Positions 14,622 to 21,958 of a stretch of DNA of 24,312 nucleotides are shown here, piece by piece (positions within the stretch are counted from its first letter, which is position 1; every line of letters begins with the position of its first letter). Both the position numbers and the translations under genes were made by a program. The notes under the pieces are model-generated. The model did no database searches and had not been told where the DNA came from. It saw nothing but the letters and a program-made list of their open reading frames with translations. This stretch comes from Actinomycetes bacterium (GTDB lineage Bacteria > Actinomycetota > Actinomycetes > Streptosporangiales > Streptosporangiaceae): NCBI GenBank assembly GCA_025964635.1, contig JAOPYP010000839.1:1-24312 (forward strand), read 5' to 3'.

Positions 14622-15762
14622 AGCCCGGGCTGCCGCGGCCAGGGCCCACTCCCCCGGCGAGCAGGCCGATCGCGCCGTCGTGGTGGAGGGCCCCGGCCGG
14701 GTCACCGTACGCGAGGAGCCGCGCACACCGCTGCCAGCGGGCGCGTTCCGGGTAACGACGCTGTTCAGCGGCGTCTCCGCCGGCACCGAATTGAGCTACG
14801 TCAAGGGCACGAACCCGTTCCTGGCGGAGCGCTGGGACACGGGCCTCGGCCTCTTCGTGCCGGGCGACCCGGACGCCGGCTATCCGATCACGCGGCTGGG
14901 ATACATGGAGGTGGGCACGGTCGCCGAGTCCCGGACGCCCGCGATCCGGGTGGGTGGCACCGTGGCCATGACCTACGGCCACCGCACCGGGTACGCCGGC
15001 GACCCGATCGCAGACCGGGTGATACCGCTGCCAGCGGATCTCGATCCTCTGCTCGGCATCTACGTCGCGCACATGGGGCCCATCTGTGCCAACGGGCTGC
15101 TGCACGCCGCCGCGGACGCGCACGGGCCCGGCGTGCGCTCGCTCAGCGACGGAGTGCGCGGCAGGCAGGTCGTGGTGATCGGCGCCGGAGTGGTGGCGCT
15201 GCTCACGGCTTTGCTGAGCCGGCGGCACGGCGCCGCCTCCGTGGTACTGCTCGACCCAACTCCGCGGCGCCGGGCGGCGGCGCGCGCCCTGGGGCTGGAG
15301 GCGCTTGACCCGGAGGGACCGGAGGACGTGGCCGCCATCCTGAAGACCCGGTGGCGGCATGCCCCAGGCGATCGGGGGGCGGACGTGGTGTTCCAGTGCC
15401 GCGGGCAAGCCGCGGCCCTGCACCTGGCGCTGCGGGTAACCCGCCCGCAGGCAACCGTGATCGATCTGGCCTTCTACCAGGAGGGAGCAGCCGAGCTGAG
15501 GCTCGGCGCCGAGTTCCACCACAACGGGCTGGGCATACGGTGCGCCCAGATCGGCCGGGTCCCGCGGGGCCTGTCACCGGCCTGGGACCGCGAGCGGCTC
15601 TCCGCCGAGACCATCGATCTCCTGCGTGCGGACGGCCCGGCGATCCGGGAGCATCTGGTGACGGCGATGGTCCCCTTCGAGAACGCGCCTGAGCTCCTCA
15701 CGGACCTGGCCGCGCGGCGGCGGCACGAACTGCAGGCCGTCCTCATCTTCGGCCCGGCCTGA
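14614..15762 (+). CDS. Medium-chain dehydrogenase-like protein lacking zinc ligands
   Basis: This 382-residue protein has the MDR (alcohol dehydrogenase) fold. The GroES-like N-terminal half contains FSGVSAGTELSYVKG (51-65). This replaces the zinc-binding Cys-containing motif of classical enzymes, as in BchC-like relatives. The four-cysteine structural zinc loop is also absent. The NAD(P) loop is VVVIGAGVVALL (186-197), followed by an acidic VVLLD strand end. It is annotated in relatives as zinc-binding dehydrogenase, but the visible residues argue for zinc-independent chemistry. It is translationally coupled to the Gfo/Idh gene (start ATG 14614). The pair may perform consecutive redox steps on one sugar. 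It converges on the DUF1269-type gene with a 72-base gap and no obvious terminator. Confidence 0.82.
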   Translation: MTEARAAAARAHSPGEQADRAVVVEGPGRVTVREEPRTPLPAGAFRVTTLFSGVSAGTELSYVKGTNPFLAERWDTGLGLFVPGDPDAGYPITRLGYMEVGTVAESRTPAIRVGGTVAMTYGHRTGYAGDPIADRVIPLPADLDPLLGIYVAHMGPICANGLLHAAADAHGPGVRSLSDGVRGRQVVVIGAGVVALLTALLSRRHGAASVVLLDPTPRRRAAARALGLEALDPEGPEDVAAILKTRWRHAPGDRGADVVFQCRGQAAALHLALRVTRPQATVIDLAFYQEGAAELRLGAEFHHNGLGIRCAQIGRVPRGLSPAWDRERLSAETIDLLRADGPAIREHLVTAMVPFENAPELLTDLAARRRHELQAVLIFGPA

Positions 15763-15834
15763 CCAGGCCCGGCCCGGACGCTTCCGGCGGTGGGCGGGGC
15801 GGGACAGGCGCGGCGCAGGCTCGCGGGACGGCGG

Positions 15835-16383
15835 TCAGCCGCCGGCCGCGACCGCCTGGTCCGCCTGCTTCATGTCCGCCGCGAGCTGGTCGGCCGCCAT
15901 GTCGGTCGCCTTGGAGATCAGCTTGTTGGCCGCCTTGATGTTGGCCGTCACCTGCTCGGCCAGGTTGGCCTCGTAGACCACGAGGAGCCCGGCGGTGCCC
16001 GCATCCAGCGTCTCACCCAGCTCCTTCAGGTCGGTCCGGCTCATGCCGCCGCTGGCGTGGCCGGTCACAGCCCCGATCGCGGCGCCGCCGCCTGCGCCGA
16101 GCGCGAGCGCGCCCAGGATGCCCACGGGCGGGAACAGGGCCGCGGCCACGCCAGCGGCCAGGCCCCAGCCGAGCCCCACGGCGGCGCCGTGCCGGGTCGG
16201 CTGCTCGTGCTTCTTGACGATGCTGACCTTGCCCGCGTCGTCCTTGGCGATGACCGCGGCGTCGAAGTCATGCGAGGTCTTCACCGCGTAGTACAGCGCC
16301 TTGACGGCTTCGTAGTCTTCGATCGCGTCGGCCGGCTCGTCATAGGCCGCCGCCAGTACATACAGGGTGTCAGGTTGCGCCAT
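15835..16383 (-). CDS. DUF1269-type glycine-zipper membrane-associated protein
   Basis: This 182-residue protein has an N-terminal alpha/beta domain (DTLYVLAAAYDEPADAIEDY, 4-23) typical of DUF1269 proteins. A Gly/Ala-rich hydrophobic hairpin with zipper spacing follows (about residues 80-125; GWGLAAGVAAALFPPVGILG). The C-terminal part is helical (NIKAANKLISKATDMAADQL). Family members are often stress-induced and associate with membranes, but no biochemical role is established. The start is ATG at 16383, decided by the strong AAGGAGGG ribosome site five bases upstream. It is divergent from the FAD oxidoreductase gene across 233 bases and appears monocistronic. Confidence 0.8.
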   Translation of the reverse strand: MAQPDTLYVLAAAYDEPADAIEDYEAVKALYYAVKTSHDFDAAVIAKDDAGKVSIVKKHEQPTRHGAAVGLGWGLAAGVAAALFPPVGILGALALGAGGGAAIGAVTGHASGGMSRTDLKELGETLDAGTAGLLVVYEANLAEQVTANIKAANKLISKATDMAADQLAADMKQADQAVAAGG

Positions 16384-16616
16384 GAATGCCCTCCTTGATC
16401 TTCCCCGGACGGTATGCCGCGGGCCGGCCGGGTGCGTCACCCCGCGAGAGTGAGATCACGGAACCGGAGGCGGAAGCCAGCACCGCCCCTCTTGCCGCCG
16501 GGCCGCTCAGGATGTCAGGATCACAGCCGTATGCAATGGTTTGCAGACAAGCCGCCGCCGCGAGGCCGTGCGGAGGCAGCTGCGCGGACAGGCCGTTTGA
16601 GAAAGGCAGGGCGAGG
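16384..16616. promoter_or_regulatory. Divergent intergenic region with a TGCAA-N4-TTGCA palindrome
   Basis: This is the largest non-coding stretch in the window (233 bases). A perfect inverted repeat TGCAA-TGGT-TTGCA at 16532-16545 sits in a local AT-richer patch, about 70 bases before the FAD oxidoreductase start; it has the form of an operator. GAAAGG (16600-16605) may be the ribosome site for ATG 16617. Nothing else is recognisable. Confidence 0.4.
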
Positions 16617-18242
16617 ATGACCTACGACGCCGACATCGTGGTGGCGGGAGCCGGGCACAACAGCCTGCTGACCGCGTGTTACCTGGCCAAGGCCGGTTAC
16701 CGGTGCCTGGTCCTGGACGCCCGGCCGATCCCCGGCGGCGGGGCCGCCACCGAGGAGCTGCTGCTGCCTGGGTTCGGCATCGACACCTGCGCCACCGGCC
16801 ACACGATGATCCGGGTCAACCCGGCGCTGAGCCAGGATGAGCTCGGCCTGACCGCCAACTACGGCCTGCGGTACGCGGAGCCCGACCCGGTGGAGCACGT
16901 CGCGTTCCCGGACGGCGAGCAGTTCACCATGTGGCTGGACCGGGACCGGACGGCCGAGGAGGTGGCCCGGTTCTCCAAGGCCGACGCGGCCGCCTACCTC
17001 CGCCTGCTCGACGAATACGACCAGGTCAAGCACGTCTTCAGCCAGGCCCAGTTCACCCCGGTCGGGTTCGGGCCATCGCTGGAGCAGAGGCTCGCCGATC
17101 ATCCTCAGGGGAAGATCTGGGCCCGGCGGCGGCAGCTGTCCGCGGTGCAGGTGGTGCGGCACGAGTTCGAGAGCCGGCACATCCAGGCGTTCCTGCTGTG
17201 GATGGCGTTCCAGGTCTTCCAGCCGGCCGACGAGCCCGGCTCGGGTGTGCTGCCCTACGCGCAGACGTTCGGCCGCCAGCAGCGCAGCTGGTCCATCCCG
17301 ATCGGCGGGTCCGGGCAGCTGACCGCCGCGCTCACCGGCTACCTGGCCGACCACGGCGGCACCGTGCTCTGCGATCAGCGGGTGACCCGGCTGCTCCTGG
17401 AGGACGGCCGCTGCGCCGGGGTGGAGACCGAGGACGGCACGCAGTACCGGGCCGGCTCCGCCGTGGTCTCCACGATCCACGTCAAGCACCTGCGCGACAT
17501 GGCCCCGGCGGACTCCTGGCCGGCTGAATTCCACTACGGGATCGACACCTACGACGTGGGCGTGCCGGGGTTCGCCACGTACTACGCCACGACCGCGCCG
17601 CCGGAATTCCAGACTCCGGACGGCCCGCGGACCGCCGTGTCGGCGGGCCTCGCGGGCTGGCCCGAGGACGTCATCCAGATGGGCGCCGACCTGCGCACCG
17701 GGCGGTTCATGCCGGAGCCGGCGTGGCTGCTGGTGGCCACGCCCACGCTGGTGGATCCGGGCCGTGCGCCGGCCGGCCAGCACACGGTGAAGCTGCTCAG
17801 CCCGCAGACCTATGAGCTGCCGGAGGGCGCGGGCGGCTGGGAGACGGTCAAACGCGAGCACTCCCGCCGGACGCTGGAGCGGCTGCGCCAGGCCGCGCCA
17901 TGCTTCACCGACGATGTGATCCTGGCCAGCCTGATCAAGTCCCCCGCCGACATCGAGGAACTCAACCCGCACATGATCCATGGCGCGTTCCACGGCGGCA
18001 ACCGCGGCCCCGCCTTCAGCGGGGCGCTGCGCCCGGCCCCGGGCTGGGCCTCGCACCGGATGCCGATCGCGGGGCTCTACCAGACCGGCGGGACCACGCA
18101 CCCCGGCGGGTCCATCACCGGGGCTCCCGGCCGCAACGCCGCGATCGTGCTGCTCCAGGATCTCGGCCACGACCCGGCCGCGATCATGAGTGCCCCGTCA
18201 GGCGACGGTCGGGCGGTGACCGTTGCTGGTGACCCGGCGTGA
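16617..18242 (+). CDS. PYROXD2/CrtI-like FAD-dependent oxidoreductase
   Basis: This 541-residue flavoprotein is of the phytoene desaturase-related NAD(P)/FAD family. The N-terminal FAD-binding strand is DADIVVAGAGHNSLL (4-18), where the third glycine of GxGxxG is serine. RPIPGGGAATEEL (36-48) follows. The C-terminal FAD motif is around residues 486-510 (GLYQTGGTTHPGGSITGAPG). The overall order fits PYROXD2-like proteins better than true carotenoid desaturases, and no phytoene synthase or other carotenoid gene is nearby. The start is ATG at 16617; an open frame continues upstream to 16386, but the FAD motif sits correctly from 16617. Its 3' end overlaps the convergent aldolase-like gene by 45 bases. 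The substrate is unknown; context suggests a role with the neighbouring catabolic genes, but it is on the opposite strand. Confidence 0.84.
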   Translation: MTYDADIVVAGAGHNSLLTACYLAKAGYRCLVLDARPIPGGGAATEELLLPGFGIDTCATGHTMIRVNPALSQDELGLTANYGLRYAEPDPVEHVAFPDGEQFTMWLDRDRTAEEVARFSKADAAAYLRLLDEYDQVKHVFSQAQFTPVGFGPSLEQRLADHPQGKIWARRRQLSAVQVVRHEFESRHIQAFLLWMAFQVFQPADEPGSGVLPYAQTFGRQQRSWSIPIGGSGQLTAALTGYLADHGGTVLCDQRVTRLLLEDGRCAGVETEDGTQYRAGSAVVSTIHVKHLRDMAPADSWPAEFHYGIDTYDVGVPGFATYYATTAPPEFQTPDGPRTAVSAGLAGWPEDVIQMGADLRTGRFMPEPAWLLVATPTLVDPGRAPAGQHTVKLLSPQTYELPEGAGGWETVKREHSRRTLERLRQAAPCFTDDVILASLIKSPADIEELNPHMIHGAFHGGNRGPAFSGALRPAPGWASHRMPIAGLYQTGGTTHPGGSITGAPGRNAAIVLLQDLGHDPAAIMSAPSGDGRAVTVAGDPA

Positions 18243-19211
18243 GGGGCCGGTCCCGGGCAGCAGCCCCACAGCGTCCAGGTCGGCCTCGAGCTCGTCGAGC
18301 TCGGCCCGGGTGTGCGGGAGCAGCGGCGGCCGGACCGGGCCGCCGGACATCCCGACCAGGCCGGCCCACGCCTTGATGGAGGCGATGGTGTCGAACCGCC
18401 GGGCCTTGCCGTGCAGCCACTTCGCGGCCAGCGCCCGGACCGGATCAAGCGTCGCGGCGACCTGGGCCGCCGCGGTGACCTCACCGCCGAGCGCGAGGGC
18501 GGTGTAGTCGCGCATCGGCTGCCACTGCGGCGTCTGGTACAGGTAGGGCGCGGCTGAGGACATGAAGACCCGCTGGCCGTGATCGCGGATGTTCTCCAGC
18601 CAGGTGCCCTCGTTGGGCTCACAGACCAGGATCTGGCCGCCGACGCGGTCCAGGACCTCCAGGTAGCGGGCGTGGTCGCGGCCGACCTTGATGCCGCAGA
18701 TGTTCTCGATGCCGGCCAGCCGCTCGATCAGCTCCAGCGACAGGGACACGCCTGAGAAGGCCGTGTCGAACAGCCACACGCCGATGTCCACGCCCGCGCA
18801 AACACTCTCGAACCACTGGTACAGGCCCTCTTCCGAGGCCGGCGGGTAGTAGGGGTTGATCAGCACCGCGAAGTCGGCTCCGGCCTTCTGCGCGTGCCGG
18901 GTCAGCTCCAGGGCCTGGTGCGCCGACGTGTGGCCGGTGTGCGCGATCACCGGGCACCGGCCCCGCGTGCTGTCCACCGTGATCTCGACCAGGCGCCGCC
19001 GCTCGCTCCCGGCCAGCGACCAGAACTCGCCCATCACCCCGCCGCAGAAGACGCCGTCGACCCCCAGGCTGCCGGTCAGCCGGTCCAGGTCACGGCGCAG
19101 CGCCTCAGCGTCCAGCGCGCCGCTGCTGTCGAACGGCGTGGTGGTCGCGGCCCACAGCCCGGAGAAGGCCTCGCGGGCCGCCTGCTTGGCCTCCGCCTTG
19201 GTGTAGTCCAT
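18198..19211 (-). CDS. DHDPS/NAL-family lyase lacking the catalytic tyrosine
   Basis: This 337-residue class I aldolase-fold protein belongs to the dihydrodipicolinate synthase/N-acetylneuraminate lyase superfamily. The Schiff-base lysine is K175 in ICGIKVGR. INPYYPPASEEGLYQWF (118-134) aligns with the DHDPS substrate loop. Two features of true DHDPS are missing: the Tyr of the LYNVP motif is Phe148 (WLFDT), and the two threonines of the GTTGE loop are Val59-Met60 (GGVMGE). It is therefore unlikely to be DapA; a pyruvate-linked aldolase or hydratase-aldolase is more plausible. The start is ATG at 19211 with GGAGG six bases upstream. It lies 125 bases downstream of the amidohydrolase on the same strand, probably with its own promoter. 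Confidence 0.83.
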   Translation of the reverse strand: MDYTKAEAKQAAREAFSGLWAATTTPFDSSGALDAEALRRDLDRLTGSLGVDGVFCGGVMGEFWSLAGSERRRLVEITVDSTRGRCPVIAHTGHTSAHQALELTRHAQKAGADFAVLINPYYPPASEEGLYQWFESVCAGVDIGVWLFDTAFSGVSLSLELIERLAGIENICGIKVGRDHARYLEVLDRVGGQILVCEPNEGTWLENIRDHGQRVFMSSAAPYLYQTPQWQPMRDYTALALGGEVTAAAQVAATLDPVRALAAKWLHGKARRFDTIASIKAWAGLVGMSGGPVRPPLLPHTRAELDELEADLDAVGLLPGTGPSRRVTSNGHRPTVA

Positions 19212-19269
19212 GCCTGTCCTCCGGGTAGGTCATGATGCCGGGCGCGACGGCGGACGGGGTTGACCGTAC

Positions 19270-19283
19270 CTGAAGACCTTCAG
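19270..19283. promoter_or_regulatory. 14-bp palindrome upstream of the DHDPS-like gene
   Basis: CTGAAG-AC-CTTCAG is a perfect inverted repeat with a two-base centre, 59 bases before the ATG at 19211. The centre is too short for a hairpin loop, so protein binding is more likely. It lies in the 125-base gap after the amidohydrolase stop codon. Confidence 0.35.
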
Positions 19284-19336
19284 CCCGTCGAGGTGCGTGT
19301 CCTGCCGGGCCTCAGGCACTGGACTCAGGCCTGGGC

Positions 19337-20323
19337 TCAGTCACGGGCCAGGCCCAGGAGGCGCCCGGCGTTCCCGCCGAGGATGAGGTCTTCCCCGGCT
19401 CCCAGCCCCAGCGCGCGTACCTCGTCGACGGGATGGTCGGTGCCCATGTCGAAGGGCCGGTCCGAGCCGAGCAGGACCTGCTCGGGGCCGGCGTACTGGA
19501 CCAGGTCGGCCAGCAGGCCCGCGTCGTGGGTGACCGTGTCGTAGTGGAACCGGCGCAGCGACTGGTCGGGGCCCTGGCGGAGGCGCTCCGCGGCCTCGGC
19601 CCGGATGGCGTGGGCGCGGCGCAGCCGTCCGCGCAGCACCGGCAGCGCGCCGCCGCCGTGCGCGAGCAGGATCCGCAGGCCCGGGAATCGTTCCAGTACC
19701 CCCGCCACGGCGATGTGGGCCGCGGTGATCGCGGTCTCCAGCGGGTTGCCAACCGAGTTCCACAGGTAGTAGCCGTCCAGGGCGGGGATCCCGAAGCCCC
19801 GGGTGGAGGGGTGGATGAACACCAGCGCGCCCGACTCGGCGGCCGCCTCCCAGAACGGCAGGAAGAAGTCGTCGCCGAGGTAGCGGCCGCCCACGCTGGA
19901 CGGGATCTCCACGCCGTGCAGGCCCGGCACGGTCATCAGGTCCGCCAGTTGCTTCGCGGCCAGGCCCGGGTCCTGCACCGTGACCGCCCCCAGCGCGCTG
20001 AGCCGCCCCGGGTGATCAGCCACCAGCCGGGCCAGCGCCTCGTTCTGCACCTGGCAGACCAGCTGGGCCTCGCCCGGCCCGGCGTCCACCGGGACCAGGT
20101 TGATCCACGGGGACAGCAGCAGATGGTCAACCCCGGTGGTGGCGGCGTCGCCGAGCATCACCGCGACGTCGCTGAACTCGCCGATCGCCGAGGTCAGTTC
20201 CCGGCCCCGGAAGCCGACGAGGCGGCGGCCGTCCTCGGTGCGCAGGGCCGGCCGCCAGGCCTCGGGCACGCTGCGCGCCGTCATCTCCGGGACGATGACG
20301 TGGCAGTGCGAGTCGATGATCAA
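19337..20323 (-). CDS. ACMSD-like amidohydrolase (amidohydrolase-2 family)
   Basis: This is a metal-dependent TIM-barrel hydrolase or decarboxylase of 328 residues. The first-strand metal ligands are H6 and H8 (IDSHCH), followed by H171 (VFIHPS), H222 (LLAHGGG) and D288 (LLGSDRPFDMG), the layout of 2-amino-3-carboxymuconate semialdehyde decarboxylase and related non-oxidative decarboxylases. The likely start is TTG at 20323: it overlaps the livF stop as TTGA, and later ATG codons would remove the HxH motif. Linkage to the ABC importer suggests it acts on the imported compound or a ring-cleavage product. The exact substrate cannot be read. Confidence 0.83.
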   Translation of the reverse strand: MIIDSHCHVIVPEMTARSVPEAWRPALRTEDGRRLVGFRGRELTSAIGEFSDVAVMLGDAATTGVDHLLLSPWINLVPVDAGPGEAQLVCQVQNEALARLVADHPGRLSALGAVTVQDPGLAAKQLADLMTVPGLHGVEIPSSVGGRYLGDDFFLPFWEAAAESGALVFIHPSTRGFGIPALDGYYLWNSVGNPLETAITAAHIAVAGVLERFPGLRILLAHGGGALPVLRGRLRRAHAIRAEAAERLRQGPDQSLRRFHYDTVTHDAGLLADLVQYAGPEQVLLGSDRPFDMGTDHPVDEVRALGLGAGEDLILGGNAGRLLGLARD

Positions 20324-21198
20324 CGGGGTGCGGTGCCGTTCGCCGCCGATTCGCTCCCGGCGACCCCGGCATCTGGCGCGGCGGCCCCGGCGGCCGGCAC
20401 GGCGGCCGGGGCGTCCGGGCCGGGCGTCCCGGAGCCGGGCGGGGCGGTCACGGCCCCGCCCAGGTACAGGGCACCGATCTCCGGGTGGTGCAGGACCTCG
20501 GAACCCGAGCCGGCCAGCCGGACCCGCCCGTTCTCCAGGACCACCCCGTGCGTGGACAGCCGGAGCCCGGCCCGCGCGTTCTGCTCCACCAGCAGGATGG
20601 TCTTGCCCTGCTTGTTCATCATCCGGACCGCGTCGAACACCGACTTCAGCACCTTGGGCGACAGGCCCATGGACGGCTCGTCCAGGATGACCAGGCTCGG
20701 GTCGAGCATCAGGCACCGGGCGAACTCCACCAGGCGCTGCTGGCCGCCGGACAGGCTGCCGGCCTTCTTCCCGAGCCACTCAGTCACCTGCGGGAACATC
20801 TCCAGCACGGAGTCCAGCCGGCGGTCGGCGAGCCCGCGCTGGCGCAGGATGTAGCCGCCCAGCACGATGTTCTCGCGCACCGTCATCTCACGGAACAGGC
20901 TGTGGTTCTGCGGCACCAGCACCACGCCCATGTCCAGGACCTGGCGGGGAGACTTCCCGGACAGCCGCTCACCGCGCAGGCTGACCCGGCCGAGCCGCGG
21001 GTTCAGCAGCCCGCTGATGGTGCCGAGCAGGGTGGACTTGCCCGCCCCGTTGGGCCCCACGACGCAGGTAATGCCGCCCTCGTAGACCTGCATGGTCACG
21101 CCGTGCAGGACGTCGCCGCCGCCGTAGCCGGCCACCACGTCCTGGATCTCCAGGGCGGGGGCGCCGGTGGTCACAGGCTCAGCCGACCGCGATGTCAT
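20320..21198 (-). CDS. livF: ABC transporter ATPase, LivF type
   Basis: This is one of two ATPase subunits energising a branched-chain-amino-acid-type (HAAT) importer on the inner face of the membrane. Walker A is GPNGAGKS (48-55), the signature LSGGQ (149-153) and Walker B LVILDEP (169-175). The 292 residues exceed the usual ~235 because of a Pro/Ala/Gly-rich tail after residue 250. The start is ATG at 21198, chosen because GGAGG lies six bases upstream; ATG 21204 and 21219 are alternatives. It overlaps the livG end by 20 bases. The stop overlaps the TTG of the amidohydrolase. Confidence 0.9.
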   Translation of the reverse strand: MTSRSAEPVTTGAPALEIQDVVAGYGGGDVLHGVTMQVYEGGITCVVGPNGAGKSTLLGTISGLLNPRLGRVSLRGERLSGKSPRQVLDMGVVLVPQNHSLFREMTVRENIVLGGYILRQRGLADRRLDSVLEMFPQVTEWLGKKAGSLSGGQQRLVEFARCLMLDPSLVILDEPSMGLSPKVLKSVFDAVRMMNKQGKTILLVEQNARAGLRLSTHGVVLENGRVRLAGSGSEVLHHPEIGALYLGGAVTAPPGSGTPGPDAPAAVPAAGAAAPDAGVAGSESAANGTAPR

Positions 21199-21958
21199 CG
21201 TCATCCTCCGCAGTGCCAAGGTAGGCGTCGAGTACCCGGGGATCGGTCCGGATCACGTCCGGCGGCCCGCTCACCACGGCCGTGCCGTAGTCCAGGACCG
21301 TGACCTGATCGCACAGCCCCATCACGAAATCCATGTTGTGCTCCACGATGAGGAACGTGGTGCCCCGCTGGTTCAGCTCCCGGATCCGGTCGGCGATCGT
21401 CGAGATCAGGGTCAGGTTGACGCCGCCAGCGGGCTCGTCGAGCAGCACGATGGCCGGCTCGGCCATGAGCACGTAGGACAGTTCCAGGAGCTTCCGCTGG
21501 CCGTAGGACAGGGTCTCGGCGAGCGCGCCGGCGTGCCCGACGATGCCGGTGAACTCCAGCAGTTCCGTGGCCCGGCGCCGGGTGGCCGGGCCGCCGGCCC
21601 GGGCCAGCGGGTTGCGGAGCCGTCCCTGGCCCCGCTCCGCGTGCTGCGCCGCCACGATCATGTTCTCCATGACCGTGAGCCGGGAGAACACCCGGGTCAG
21701 CTGGAACGTCCGGCCGATGCCGGCCGAGAACACCTTGTCGGGCGCAGCGTTGGTGATCCGCTGGTCGCCCAGGTAGACGTCACCGCCGTCCACCGTCTCG
21801 TAGCCGGTGATCACGTTGAACAGCGTCGTCTTGCCCGAGCCGTTCGGCCCGATGAGCCCGGCGATGCTGCCCTCCTCCACCTCGATCGTGGCCCCGTCCA
21901 GGGCCTGGACGCCGCCGAAGGACTTGGACACGGCGTCGGTGCGCAGCAGCGCGGTCAT
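21179..21958 (-). CDS. livG: ABC transporter ATPase, LivG type
   Basis: This is the second ATPase of the HAAT-type importer, 259 residues. Walker A is GPNGSGKTT (37-45), the signature reads LSYGQ (150-154), Walker B is IVLLDEP (170-176), and the LivG-typical VEHNMD switch region is at 205-210. The ATG overlaps the livM stop (ATGA), so it is translationally coupled. The acidic C-terminal tail (EDDDD) is unusual but short. Confidence 0.92.
   Translation of the reverse strand: MTALLRTDAVSKSFGGVQALDGATIEVEEGSIAGLIGPNGSGKTTLFNVITGYETVDGGDVYLGDQRITNAAPDKVFSAGIGRTFQLTRVFSRLTVMENMIVAAQHAERGQGRLRNPLARAGGPATRRRATELLEFTGIVGHAGALAETLSYGQRKLLELSYVLMAEPAIVLLDEPAGGVNLTLISTIADRIRELNQRGTTFLIVEHNMDFVMGLCDQVTVLDYGTAVVSGPPDVIRTDPRVLDAYLGTAEDDDDIAVG

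Noticed and set aside
16521..18170. 549-codon open frame antisense to the FAD oxidoreductase
   Set aside because: It is compositionally biased with no motif, while the plus-strand frame has FAD-binding motifs at both ends.
16617..18242. FAD oxidoreductase as a carotenoid phytoene desaturase
   Set aside because: There is no phytoene synthase, lycopene cyclase or other carotenoid gene nearby, and the C-terminal motif order fits PYROXD2-like proteins better.
18198..18242. 45-base convergent gene overlap as a sign of a wrong stop or frameshift
   Set aside because: Both frames remain intact up to their stops and the conserved cores end well before the overlap, so this is a simple tail-to-tail overlap.
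18198..19211. DHDPS-like gene as dapA of lysine biosynthesis
   Set aside because: The catalytic tyrosine and both loop threonines are replaced, and the neighbours are catabolic.
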